From NCBI GenBank assembly GCA_039800005.1, contig JBDLRN010000070.1, forward strand, positions 1-6,574: a stretch of DNA of 6,574 bases. Reading direction: 5' to 3'. The notes below the pieces were generated by a model. The model had not been told where the DNA came from. It did no database searches and saw only the letters and a program-made list of their open reading frames with translations. The stretch's first letter is position 1. The number at the start of each line of letters is the position of its first letter. This document shows positions 1 to 5,535 of the stretch, one piece after another. Both the position numbers and the translations under genes were made by a program. This stretch comes from Casp-actino8 sp039800005. GTDB lineage: Bacteria; Actinomycetota; Acidimicrobiia; Acidimicrobiales; Ilumatobacteraceae.

Positions 1-233
1 ACCAGCTCGCCGCGACCACCGAGAAATGGTGTGGGGAACTGCGTGGAGTAGCGACCGGCCGCCTGGAACTCGAAAGGAGCTCCCAGCGCGTCGCCGACGG
101 CGGCGCCGATCAGACAGCCCAGGGCCCGTTGGCGGGTCGGGTGGTCCAGGTGGTCGCCATCGACCGGAGCGAACGCGGCGCGAGCGATGTCGTGGTTGGC
201 GGGATCGATGTGGAAGGGGCGAAGCGAGTGCAT
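1..233 (-). CDS. ADP-ribosylglycohydrolase (DraG/ARH family), N-terminal part, truncated by window edge
   Basis: Reading leftward from 233 gives 77 complete codons with no stop, running off the left edge. Residues 38-56 contain a strongly diagnostic stretch: GCLIGAAVGDALGAPFEF (residues 39-56) is the N-terminal signature of the ADP-ribosylglycohydrolase/DraG superfamily, including G47-D48 and the conserved E55. Family members hydrolyse ADP-ribose from proteins or other acceptors using a binuclear metal centre; the later Asp metal ligands would lie outside the window, so activity cannot be judged. Two in-frame ATGs exist, at 239 and 233. I chose 233 because the GGGGAG on the minus strand (plus 242-247) lies 8 nt from it but only 2 nt from the other. 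The gene is divergent from the HAD gene at 352 and shares its 118-base intergenic region. About 35 residues precede the fold, a modest N-terminal extension. The family call is secure; the substrate is unknown. Confidence 0.88.
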   Translation of the reverse strand, partial: MHSLRPFHIDPANHDIARAAFAPVDGDHLDHPTRQRALGCLIGAAVGDALGAPFEFQAAGRYSTQFPTPFLGGRGEL

Positions 234-269
234 GGTCATCGCTCCCCGCAACGTACGGGAATGGGCCAA

Positions 270-285
270 GTGTGATCGATCACAC
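270..285. promoter_or_regulatory. Perfect 16-bp palindrome, candidate operator
   Basis: GTGTGATCGATCACAC is identical to its own reverse complement over all 16 bases. It sits near the middle of the divergent intergenic region, 37 nt from the leftward start and 66 nt from the rightward start, which suits a dimeric transcription factor controlling one or both genes. The half-site TGTGA/TCACA resembles the CRP/FNR half-site, but the gap between the half-sites is 4 bp rather than the usual 6, so a CRP assignment is not supported. No regulator of a recognised operator-binding family lies in the window apart from the sigma factor. Confidence 0.5.
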
Positions 286-340
286 CAACGGGCAGAGCTC
301 ACGTTCTGCGTCCCACCGGGATCCACCCGAGTCCGTTCAG

Positions 341-348
341 GAAGGAAG
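341..348 (+). promoter_or_regulatory. Ribosome binding site that fixes the HAD start at 352
   Basis: A purine-rich GAAGGAAG lies 3 nt before ATG 352. The open frame extends upstream to an ATG at 187, but only 352 has a ribosome binding site and starts directly before the HAD core. Confidence 0.6.
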
Positions 349-351
349 ATC

Positions 352-924
352 ATGAAATCCACCAGAAAACCCCGCCCTCTCGTCCTCCTCGACGTCGACG
401 GCGTCATCAACGATCTGGGTGCGCTCTACGCCGCACCCGACGCGAGCACTCACGACGTCGTGCGATCGCACGGCTTCCGGGTCGTCATCCCGAAGTACAT
501 GCCGGTTCTCGTTCAGTGGTTGTGCAGTGTGGCCGACGTCCACTGGTGCACGACCTGGCGGCATCGTGCCAACGACGAGATCGCCACCCATCTGGGCATT
601 CCGACCCTGCCCGTCGTCGACGACGGCACGAAGGACCGTCACACCAGTTGGAAGGCGGCCGCCGCCCGCGATCTCGCCGCGGCCGCGCTCGCCGAAGGGC
701 GTCGCGTCGTGTGGATCGAGGACTTCTACGGAGACGCTCCTCGCGCCCAGATGCCGAAGGGAGTGGAGTTCGTCGACACGGCCCTCGACGACCCTTTCGA
801 CGCCATGGGCGCCGTGCTCAGCGTCGACATGATTCCCGAGTGGTTGTGGGCTCTCGACGAGACACCCCGCACGACACCGGGCAGCTCGAGTGACTCGTCG
901 GGTCACACTCCGAAGGCGGCCTGA
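352..924 (+). CDS. HAD-superfamily protein, Swiss Army Knife RNA-repair (HAD_SAK) type
   Basis: A 190-aa cytosolic protein. Motif I is VLLDVDGVIN at residues 11-20, with D14 (nucleophile position) and D16. The hhhhDxDGxhN form and the following WCTTW (65-69, candidate motif II threonine) then HRAN resemble the HAD domain described in bacterial 'Swiss Army Knife' RNA-repair proteins. K101 could be the motif III lysine, and WIEDFYGD (121-128) carries the acidic motif IV (E123, D124). All four HAD elements are therefore plausibly present, so phosphatase or phosphotransferase activity is expected. The C-terminal 20 residues are a Ser/Thr/Gly-rich tail. It is the first gene of the rightward cluster, with the next start 3 bp after its stop. 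The HAD fold is clear; RNA-end or nucleotide phosphatase activity is an inference from the subfamily, and another small-molecule phosphatase is possible. Confidence 0.8.
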   Translation: MKSTRKPRPLVLLDVDGVINDLGALYAAPDASTHDVVRSHGFRVVIPKYMPVLVQWLCSVADVHWCTTWRHRANDEIATHLGIPTLPVVDDGTKDRHTSWKAAAARDLAAAALAEGRRVVWIEDFYGDAPRAQMPKGVEFVDTALDDPFDAMGAVLSVDMIPEWLWALDETPRTTPGSSSDSSGHTPKAA

Positions 925-927
925 GTC

Positions 928-1404
928 ATGAGTGCGACGATGAACTACGTGCCCGCCGATCTGCCGGCCGATGTGCAGTGGGGCTTCACCCGCGAGGGCC
1001 TGTACGCCCTCGTTCATCACGGACATCCGATCGCCCACTCGCGAGGATCCGCCCAGAAAATGATGGCGACCTACTGGACCGGTCTCACGTGGCAGCAGGC
1101 GATGGGGCTGGTGTCGAAGACTGGTGTGTTCGTCAAGCGGGGCAACTCGTTCCTCGGGCTCGATGTGGCCGATCACGTGAAGGAGTTGCATCTCCTGATC
1201 GGCGGCGAACACCGTGTCGTCGAACTCGCCGAACACGAGGTGACTCCGACCAAGCCGATCTGGGCCGGCGCATCCGTGCTGACTGCGGTACGTCCGAGTG
1301 ACGTGGCGACCGAGGGTCGACGTCGACGCCTGGCTCTGAAGATCCTCGGGAGTCTCGGCGCTCGAGATCGGCGCGACGGCGAGTCGACGGGAGCGGCGAC
1401 ATGA
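928..1404 (+). CDS. Hypothetical protein, unrecognised, embedded in the operon
   Basis: I do not recognise this 158-aa protein. It is predicted soluble, with no signal peptide or membrane segment. Residues 17-75 are mixed, with a WGFTREGLYALVHHGHP stretch (18-34) rich in His and aromatics, followed by a likely amphipathic helical part around YWTGLTWQQAMGLVSKTG. Residues 77-105 look like beta strands. The last 40 residues are Arg-rich (GRRRR near 130) and probably disordered. The gene starts 3 bp after the HAD stop, and its TGA overlaps the next ATG (ATGA, 1401-1404), a pattern typical of translational coupling. This argues that it is a real gene. ATG 928 is the first start; ATG 940 is a possible alternative, as neither has a strong ribosome binding site. 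It may be a small partner of the HAD or deacylase protein, but no function can be assigned. Confidence 0.7.
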   Translation: MSATMNYVPADLPADVQWGFTREGLYALVHHGHPIAHSRGSAQKMMATYWTGLTWQQAMGLVSKTGVFVKRGNSFLGLDVADHVKELHLLIGGEHRVVELAEHEVTPTKPIWAGASVLTAVRPSDVATEGRRRRLALKILGSLGARDRRDGESTGAAT

Positions 1405-2300
1405 AGATCTTCTACGACGCGAAGTACAACCTCACCGGAGTCTCGTTCGACACCACACGCAAGGCGTCGTGTATCGCTCGCTCGCTAGGTGACGATCCGA
1501 TCGAGGGTGTGGAGCTTCTCTCGCCCCGGCCGGTGACATGGTCCGACTTGGCGAAGATTCACTGCCCGAAGTTCCTCGAGGCACTGCGGACCGGAGAGCC
1601 TCGAGACGTCGCCGAAGGGGCGGGGTTGGGTTGGGACGAGGCATACGCGGTGGCCATTCGGTGGTCGACGGGTGGGCTGTGCGACGCCGTGATCGAGGCC
1701 CTCGAGAGCAAAGGGATCGCAGGCTCGCTGTCGTCGGGGCTTCACCACGCACATCGTTCGCGGGCCGAGGGATACTGCTCGGTGAACGGCCTTGCGATGG
1801 CGGCCGTCGTCGCTGTCGAACGGGGCGCCCGTCGAGTGCTCATTCTCGATCTTGACGCGCACTGCGGTGGAGGAACGGCCGAGATCATCGAAGCGTGGCC
1901 CCAGATCGAGCAGGTCGACGTCTCGGTGATTCCCTTCGACACCTATACGCCTCGCGCGGATGCTCGTTTGATTCTCGCCACGTCGCTCCGTGACGGCGAC
2001 GACTATCTCGACATCGTCCAAGGAGCGCTCGAGGAGATCGCCGATCCCGAGTCGATCGATCTCGTGATCTACAACGCCGGGATGGATCCGGCCAGAACGG
2101 CCGGCGGCGTGCCACAGATCGACGTCGAGGTCATGCGGCGCCGCGAGGAGTTGGTCTTTGGTTGGGTGCGTTCCCATGGCTTGCCCGTTGCGTGGACTCT
2201 CGCCGGCGGCTATTCGCGGGGCGCATCGATGGAGCACGTCGTCGATCTTCACCGGCTCACCATCGAAGCGGCTGTCGCTCGCACAGTTTCGTCGACCTGA
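1401..2300 (+). CDS. Histone deacetylase superfamily protein (zinc-dependent deacylase / acetylpolyamine amidohydrolase-like)
   Basis: A 299-aa protein, near the usual length for bacterial members. The arginase/deacetylase fold signatures appear in order: tandem catalytic histidines H115-H116 in SSGLHHAHRSRAEGYCSVNG (111-130), zinc ligands D152 and H154 in LDLDAHCGGGT (149-159), the third ligand D229 in YNAGMDP (224-230), and the catalytic tyrosine Y271 in AGGYS (268-272). All expected zinc and acid-base residues are thus present, so it should hydrolyse an amide such as acetyl-lysine or an acetylated amine. Two departures are visible: C155 replaces the second His of the common DxHHGNGT motif, and the N-terminal HPE-type motif is degenerate around SFDTTRKASCIARSL. 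Its ATG overlaps the preceding stop by 4 bp, and GGGAG at 1389-1393 lies 7 nt upstream. The family is secure; the substrate (protein, polyamine, acetoin-type or other acylated metabolite) cannot be read from sequence. Confidence 0.88.
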   Translation: MKIFYDAKYNLTGVSFDTTRKASCIARSLGDDPIEGVELLSPRPVTWSDLAKIHCPKFLEALRTGEPRDVAEGAGLGWDEAYAVAIRWSTGGLCDAVIEALESKGIAGSLSSGLHHAHRSRAEGYCSVNGLAMAAVVAVERGARRVLILDLDAHCGGGTAEIIEAWPQIEQVDVSVIPFDTYTPRADARLILATSLRDGDDYLDIVQGALEEIADPESIDLVIYNAGMDPARTAGGVPQIDVEVMRRREELVFGWVRSHGLPVAWTLAGGYSRGASMEHVVDLHRLTIEAAVARTVSST

Positions 2301-2351
2301 TCACAGCCGTCGACGTCCCGTCCGTTCTTCGAACACATCCCCACGCGACTG

Positions 2352-2358
2352 AAAGGAG
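2352..2358 (+). promoter_or_regulatory. Ribosome binding site that fixes the VWA start at 2366
   Basis: AAAGGAG lies 7 nt before ATG 2366. The frame is open back to 2162, but that part overlaps the deacetylase gene in another frame and encodes an Arg/Ser-rich sequence unlike the VWA family. The 65-base gap 2301-2365 holds no clear promoter or terminator. Confidence 0.75.
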
Positions 2359-2365
2359 TCACGTC

Positions 2366-3649
2366 ATGAAACCCACCGTCACGTACGGTTCCACGCTCGT
2401 CAGCAAAGGACGAGAGAACGAGGTCGAGATCTTGCTCGAGCTCACCGCCCCCGACGCCCCCACGTCCGAGCGTCAGCCGCTCGACGTCGTCGCCGTGATC
2501 GATCGATCCGGATCGATGAGCGGCGAACCACTGCAAGCAGTTCTTCGAGCGGTTGCACAACTCCTTCGCCTGGCGGGTCCGAACGACCGCATCGGAGTCG
2601 TGGTGTTCGACACCAACGTGCAGACGATCGTTCCGCTCGAGCGTCATGCCGACGTCGAAGCCGTCGCTCAGCGGGTGCTCGCGGTGCACTCGGGAGGTTC
2701 CACCAATCTGTCCGGCGGCTGGCTGAAGGCCATGTCGATCCTCGAGGAGTCGGGTCGGGTCGAGGCTCTCAAGCGCATCGTGCTGCTCACCGACGGTCAC
2801 GCCAACGTCGGCTTGTCGACGGTCGAGGTGTTCGCCCCGGCCGTGGTGGCCGGTCGCGTGAAGGGGATCACCACGTCGTGCATCGGATTCGCCGATGGCT
2901 ACGACGAGGAGTTCCTCGCCGCAGTGGCCGACGCCGGTTCGGGCAACGACTACTGGTGCGCCGGCCCCGATCAGGCCATGCAGGTGTTCACCGACGAGTT
3001 CAACGGTCTGGCCACTGTCGTCGCTCAGAACCTGGAGGTTGTGTTGGCTCCCACTCACACGGTTCGCAAGGTGAAGGTGCGTCACGACTTCCCGGTCGAA
3101 AAGCTCGACGAGCGATGCCTCCGTGTCTCGCTCGGGGATTCTTACGGTGGCGAGACGCGCAAGCTCCTCGCCACCTGGAAGTGTCATCCGCGCGAGGCGC
3201 TCGGCCTGGTCGAACTCGGGGAGATCACGGTGAAGTGGGTATCGGTCGTGGGCGAGCCGGTGAGTCATGCGGTCACCATTCCCGTGTCGGTCAAGGTGGT
3301 CGAGAATGCGTCGACCGTCACCGACCCTGACGCATCACCCGAGGTTCTGCGGATGGCCGAATTGATGCGCGCCGAGCGGGCACGTCGCCGGGCCCGCCGG
3401 GCCGCCGACGCCGGCGACTTCCAGGGTGCTCAGGCCTTTCTGGTGGTCGCCGACGCTGCGTTCAACTCCCTCGGAATGGCCGACGAACTGTCGGTCGTGC
3501 GCGAGGACTTGATGTCGCTCCGTTCGAACACGTGGTCACCTACGCAGTCGAAGCGGGCCTTCTCGCGGAGTCGCAGCATCAACAAGGGTCGTAAGTCGAA
3601 CTACGACGATCCGAGTCAGTCGGGTTCGGACGACGACAGCGTGCGATAA
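2366..3649 (+). CDS. Cytosolic VWA-domain protein with intact MIDAS
   Basis: A 427-aa protein without signal peptide or membrane segment. The VWA domain spans about residues 38-215. Its metal-ion-dependent adhesion site is complete: DRSGS (D46, S48, S50), T113 in SGGSTNLSGG, and D143 in LLTDG. Residues about 220-320 form a likely beta-rich domain (LEVVLAPTHTVRKVKV and following), a layout common in bacterial stand-alone VWA proteins. A helical Arg-rich segment (about 335-410, including RAERARRRARRAADAGD) follows and looks like a repeat-type helical hairpin. The last 35 residues are low complexity, Ser/Arg-rich and then acidic (SGSDDDSVR end). VWA proteins usually scaffold complexes in a metal-dependent way; no MoxR-type ATPase partner is in the window. 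It is the last gene of the cluster, and its 3' end overlaps the convergent NERD-helicase gene by 34 bp. Its partner and role are unknown. Confidence 0.88.
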   Translation: MKPTVTYGSTLVSKGRENEVEILLELTAPDAPTSERQPLDVVAVIDRSGSMSGEPLQAVLRAVAQLLRLAGPNDRIGVVVFDTNVQTIVPLERHADVEAVAQRVLAVHSGGSTNLSGGWLKAMSILEESGRVEALKRIVLLTDGHANVGLSTVEVFAPAVVAGRVKGITTSCIGFADGYDEEFLAAVADAGSGNDYWCAGPDQAMQVFTDEFNGLATVVAQNLEVVLAPTHTVRKVKVRHDFPVEKLDERCLRVSLGDSYGGETRKLLATWKCHPREALGLVELGEITVKWVSVVGEPVSHAVTIPVSVKVVENASTVTDPDASPEVLRMAELMRAERARRRARRAADAGDFQGAQAFLVVADAAFNSLGMADELSVVREDLMSLRSNTWSPTQSKRAFSRSRSINKGRKSNYDDPSQSGSDDDSVR

Positions 3650-5265
3650 GCGGAGCTGTCCTTGGCGGAATTCGCCGAGACACCGCAGAGATGGGCGAGT
3701 GCGTCCTTCCCGATCATGGTGAGGGACCACATCGCCCGACTCGCACCGATGTACACGAGTTGTTCGCGAGGCTCGTCGGAATTGTCGACGATGATCACGG
3801 CCGCCTTCTCGAGACCCTTTCCGCGATGGATGGTCTCGCAGAGGGCGGCCTCCTCGTTGCGGTCCTCCCACCGGACGAGTGGAAGAACGGACTTGCCCTC
3901 CTCGGTGGACATCAGCCGATCGCGCAGGTCTCGATTCGCCGTCAGCACTGCGATCTGGCTGAAAGGAACACCATGGAGTGTGGTGAGCATCTCGAGGGTC
4001 GTCGCCACGTGTCGGCGAATCTCTTTCATGCCACCGGCGTGCCAGTGGAGCACCGGGAACGTGCCGAGCGCGTTGGGCATGGGCTTGGGTCCGCCGAGCC
4101 GATGCACGACTTCGGCCACCGGTTTGGCCGAGCGAAGGTTGTACTCGAGCGGCAGGCTCACCACGCCGTCGGGTTCACGCCAGTCGTTCACGTAGATGTC
4201 CTGCGAGGGATCGGCGACGAGCAACACGCGTTGCGGCCCGTTCGGATCGAGGAGCATCTCGATCGACGGCAGCCAGTGATGCCGCATGTCCTGAAACTCG
4301 TCGATGATCACCGTGTCGAATGGCGTTCCGATGCGGTCGGCGTGCTCGAGGAGCATCTGGGTGGGTACGTGCCCCCAGTACTCCTCGCCGGCCCCCTCGG
4401 GAACGTCGAAATCGGCGTACGGTTCGATGAGTCGTCGAACGATGTCGTGGTAGGTGCCGACCATGACCGAGGTGCCCTCGAGCTGACGCGTGAGGTGATC
4501 GGCGATCGGTTTGTTGAAGCAGATCAGACACGTGCGCTCTTCGCGCTCGGCGGCTCGCCGAGCCCACTCTTCGATCAGCCACGTCTTGCCCGTGCCGGCG
4601 CCACCGGTGATCAGAACGCGCCGATTCTTGTCGAGGTTGGCGAGGTTCATGATGTGACTTCGAGTCATGTCGTCGATTCGCCGCAGCGCGACCGGAGCGA
4701 GACCGGCGTCGCGCGAGTCGAGCGTGATCTGCGGATGCAGCGCGTGCAAGAAACGAGCCATCACCTCGGGAGAGAGGAACTTGTTGTTCGGATGGGCGAG
4801 TTTGGCCAGGGCTTCGGTCGGTGAACTCAACTCGTTGTGACTGAACACGATCTCCTGTGGTGCATCGGGACCGAGTCCGATGTCGGGCACATTTGCCACG
4901 TCGGGGAAGGCGAAGATCTGCTGCAGAAACGGTACGGGCACGCGAACCTTGCTGAGGCGCTTCAAGAGGATGCGTTTGTTACGAGCTGCCTGCTCGGGTG
5001 GAGACTTCTTCATCTCGTGGTCGTACTGGTACCACTTGTTGTTCTCCACGCGGATCTTGCCGCCCTTCACCTCCACGACGAAGGCGCCGGCCTCGGCCGA
5101 CACCAGAACGAGATCGATTTCGCCGTCCTGACCGTCGTCGACAATCGGAACCGAGGGGATCACGAACCAGGAGTCGTCGAGGCCCTCGAGGAACGCCTGA
5201 CAGACCCGTTGTTCGGAGTGGGGAAGCTTGGTGAGGTCGAGATCGGCCGGGAGCAGGGTCGCCAT
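3616..5265 (-). CDS. NERD nuclease-related domain fused to SF1 (UvrD-like) helicase/ATPase
   Basis: A 549-aa protein. The N-terminal NERD domain (about residues 14-125) carries the expected PD-(D/E)xK-like residues: DGEID (47-51) and VVEVKGG (63-69, E65 and K67). A linker leads to an SF1 motor: Walker A GGAGTGKT (221-228), motif II VIIDEFQD (319-326), motif III LLVADPSQDIY (348-358), motif IV EYNLRS (374-379), motif V HRGKGLEKAAVIIV (480-493) and motif VI YIGASRAM (505-512). All main UvrD-type motifs are intact. The motor is short, with little room for the large 1B/2B insertions of UvrD, so it may be a translocase or nucleic-acid-sensing ATPase rather than a processive helicase. The start at 5265 (MATLLPADLDL) matches the beginning of NERD proteins; GTG 5301 is an in-frame alternative. 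There is no ribosome binding site by the ATG. Such nuclease-ATPase fusions are known in DNA repair and in anti-phage defence; which applies here is inference. Confidence 0.88.
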   Translation of the reverse strand: MATLLPADLDLTKLPHSEQRVCQAFLEGLDDSWFVIPSVPIVDDGQDGEIDLVLVSAEAGAFVVEVKGGKIRVENNKWYQYDHEMKKSPPEQAARNKRILLKRLSKVRVPVPFLQQIFAFPDVANVPDIGLGPDAPQEIVFSHNELSSPTEALAKLAHPNNKFLSPEVMARFLHALHPQITLDSRDAGLAPVALRRIDDMTRSHIMNLANLDKNRRVLITGGAGTGKTWLIEEWARRAAEREERTCLICFNKPIADHLTRQLEGTSVMVGTYHDIVRRLIEPYADFDVPEGAGEEYWGHVPTQMLLEHADRIGTPFDTVIIDEFQDMRHHWLPSIEMLLDPNGPQRVLLVADPSQDIYVNDWREPDGVVSLPLEYNLRSAKPVAEVVHRLGGPKPMPNALGTFPVLHWHAGGMKEIRRHVATTLEMLTTLHGVPFSQIAVLTANRDLRDRLMSTEEGKSVLPLVRWEDRNEEAALCETIHRGKGLEKAAVIIVDNSDEPREQLVYIGASRAMWSLTMIGKDALAHLCGVSANSAKDSSAYRTLSSSEPD

Positions 5266-5298
5266 GGGTGCATTGTCCCAGGTCGGGGAGCCGTGCAA
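5266..5298 (-). promoter_or_regulatory. Possible leaderless promoter of the NERD-helicase gene
   Basis: On the minus strand TTGCAC (plus 5293-5298) and GACAAT (plus 5272-5277) resemble -35 and -10 boxes with a short 15-bp spacer. The -10-like box ends 6 nt before ATG 5265, so transcription would begin at or next to the start codon. That would fit the absence of a ribosome binding site and the frequency of leaderless mRNAs in actinobacteria. A competing -10-like CAATAT lies further upstream (plus 5311-5316). Confidence 0.28.
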
Positions 5299-5380
5299 CA
5301 CCCCTTTGTCATATTGGGTCCATGAACGGAGAACAGAAGCGAACTCCCATGGGAGGGGCCGTGTAGGCACCGCGCAAACA

Positions 5381-5410
5381 GTGTGACCGGTCCTGGTCGG
5401 CCGTGTCACA
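5381..5410. promoter_or_regulatory. Inverted repeat related to the 270-285 palindrome, candidate operator
   Basis: TGTGAC (5382-5387) and GTCACA (5405-5410) are perfect inverted arms 17 nt apart. The left end GTGTGACCGGTC (5381-5392) matches the first 12 bases of the 270-285 palindrome at 10 positions, and its GACCGGTC is itself an 8-bp palindrome. The position, 117 nt from one start and 126 nt from the other, suits a shared operator for the two divergent genes. Confidence 0.4.
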
Positions 5411-5462
5411 GAACCCACCCCTGAGTTCGTTTCATCCATCTCCGTCCCGAGGGACGCCGTCC

Positions 5463-5470
5463 AAAGGAGG
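5463..5470 (+). promoter_or_regulatory. Orphan Shine-Dalgarno sequence without a start codon
   Basis: AAAGGAGG is a near-ideal anti-16S match, yet no ATG, GTG or TTG follows within 4-15 nt in any frame. An in-frame ATC (5473) lies 2 nt downstream and would read through to the sigma factor ATG at 5536 without a stop, but the spacing is too short and ATC is a very rare start. Confidence 0.4.
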
Positions 5471-5520
5471 CCATCGCCAACACCCAACCGAAACACCGTC
5501 CGACCGATCCCATCGTCCAC

Positions 5521-5527
5521 GAGGAGG
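5521..5527 (+). promoter_or_regulatory. Ribosome binding site of the sigma factor gene
   Basis: GAGGAGG lies 8 nt before ATG 5536, which is also the first canonical start after the in-frame stop at 5422-5424. This fixes the start. Confidence 0.75.
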
Positions 5528-5535
5528 ACCCCGCC

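Larger units (their letters stand above)
234..351. promoter_or_regulatory. Divergent intergenic region between ADP-ribosylglycohydrolase and HAD-led operon
   Basis: This 118-base gap separates two start codons pointing away from each other, so it must hold promoters for both directions unless transcription reads in from elsewhere. It contains the 16-bp palindrome at 270-285, the leftward ribosome binding site (GGGGAG, plus 242-247) and the rightward one at 341-348. I could not identify convincing -35/-10 pairs for either direction. An open frame reads through from 187 into the HAD gene, but its residues upstream of 352 look like non-coding sequence. Confidence 0.6.
5266..5535. promoter_or_regulatory. 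Divergent intergenic region between NERD-helicase and sigma factor genes
   Basis: This 270-base stretch has no credible gene; the longest idea is a 14-codon ATG frame near 5321 without a ribosome binding site. It contains the inverted repeat 5382-5410, a short inverted repeat GTCCC-GA-GGGAC (5444-5455), an orphan Shine-Dalgarno-like AAAGGAGG (5463-5470) and the true sigma-factor ribosome binding site (5521-5527). No rightward promoter could be assigned with confidence. It is unusually long for this compact window. Confidence 0.6.

Noticed and set aside
270..285. CRP/FNR binding site
   Set aside because: The half-sites TGTGA and TCACA fit, but the gap is 4 bp instead of 6, and no CRP-family gene is visible. 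Kept only as a generic palindrome.
187..351. Upstream extension of the HAD gene to ATG 187
   Set aside because: The extension overlaps the start of the divergent ADP-ribosylglycohydrolase and the palindrome, has no ribosome binding site, and lies before the HAD core and the site at 341-348.
337..1236. 299-codon open frame on the minus strand opposite the HAD and hypothetical genes
   Set aside because: Rich in His, Arg, Val and Gly without any domain; it is the antisense reading of GTC/GAC-rich codons and overlaps two supported genes.
2497..2517. Cluster of repeated GATC sites
   Set aside because: It falls in the codons for VIDRSGSM of the MIDAS and follows the general CGATC-rich codon use of the window.
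2249..3268. 339-codon minus-strand frame opposite the VWA gene
   Set aside because: The plus-strand VWA protein has a full MIDAS and a good ribosome binding site; the antisense product has no recognisable motif.
1..3649. Tellurite-resistance (Ter) stress cluster, because of VWA and HAD genes
   Set aside because: No TerD, TerC, ATP-grasp or phosphoribosyltransferase genes are seen, so only a loose resemblance remains.
3691..4824. 377-codon plus-strand frame opposite the NERD-helicase
   Set aside because: It is the shadow of a gene with all SF1 motifs; its composition is typical antisense of high-GC coding sequence.
5321..5365. Short 14-codon ATG frame in the divergent intergenic region
   Set aside because: No ribosome binding site and no feature beyond chance.
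5444..5455. GTCCC-GA-GGGAC hairpin as a terminator
   Set aside because: The 5-bp arms with a 2-base loop are too short and there is no T-run; it lies in a divergent promoter region where no terminator is expected.
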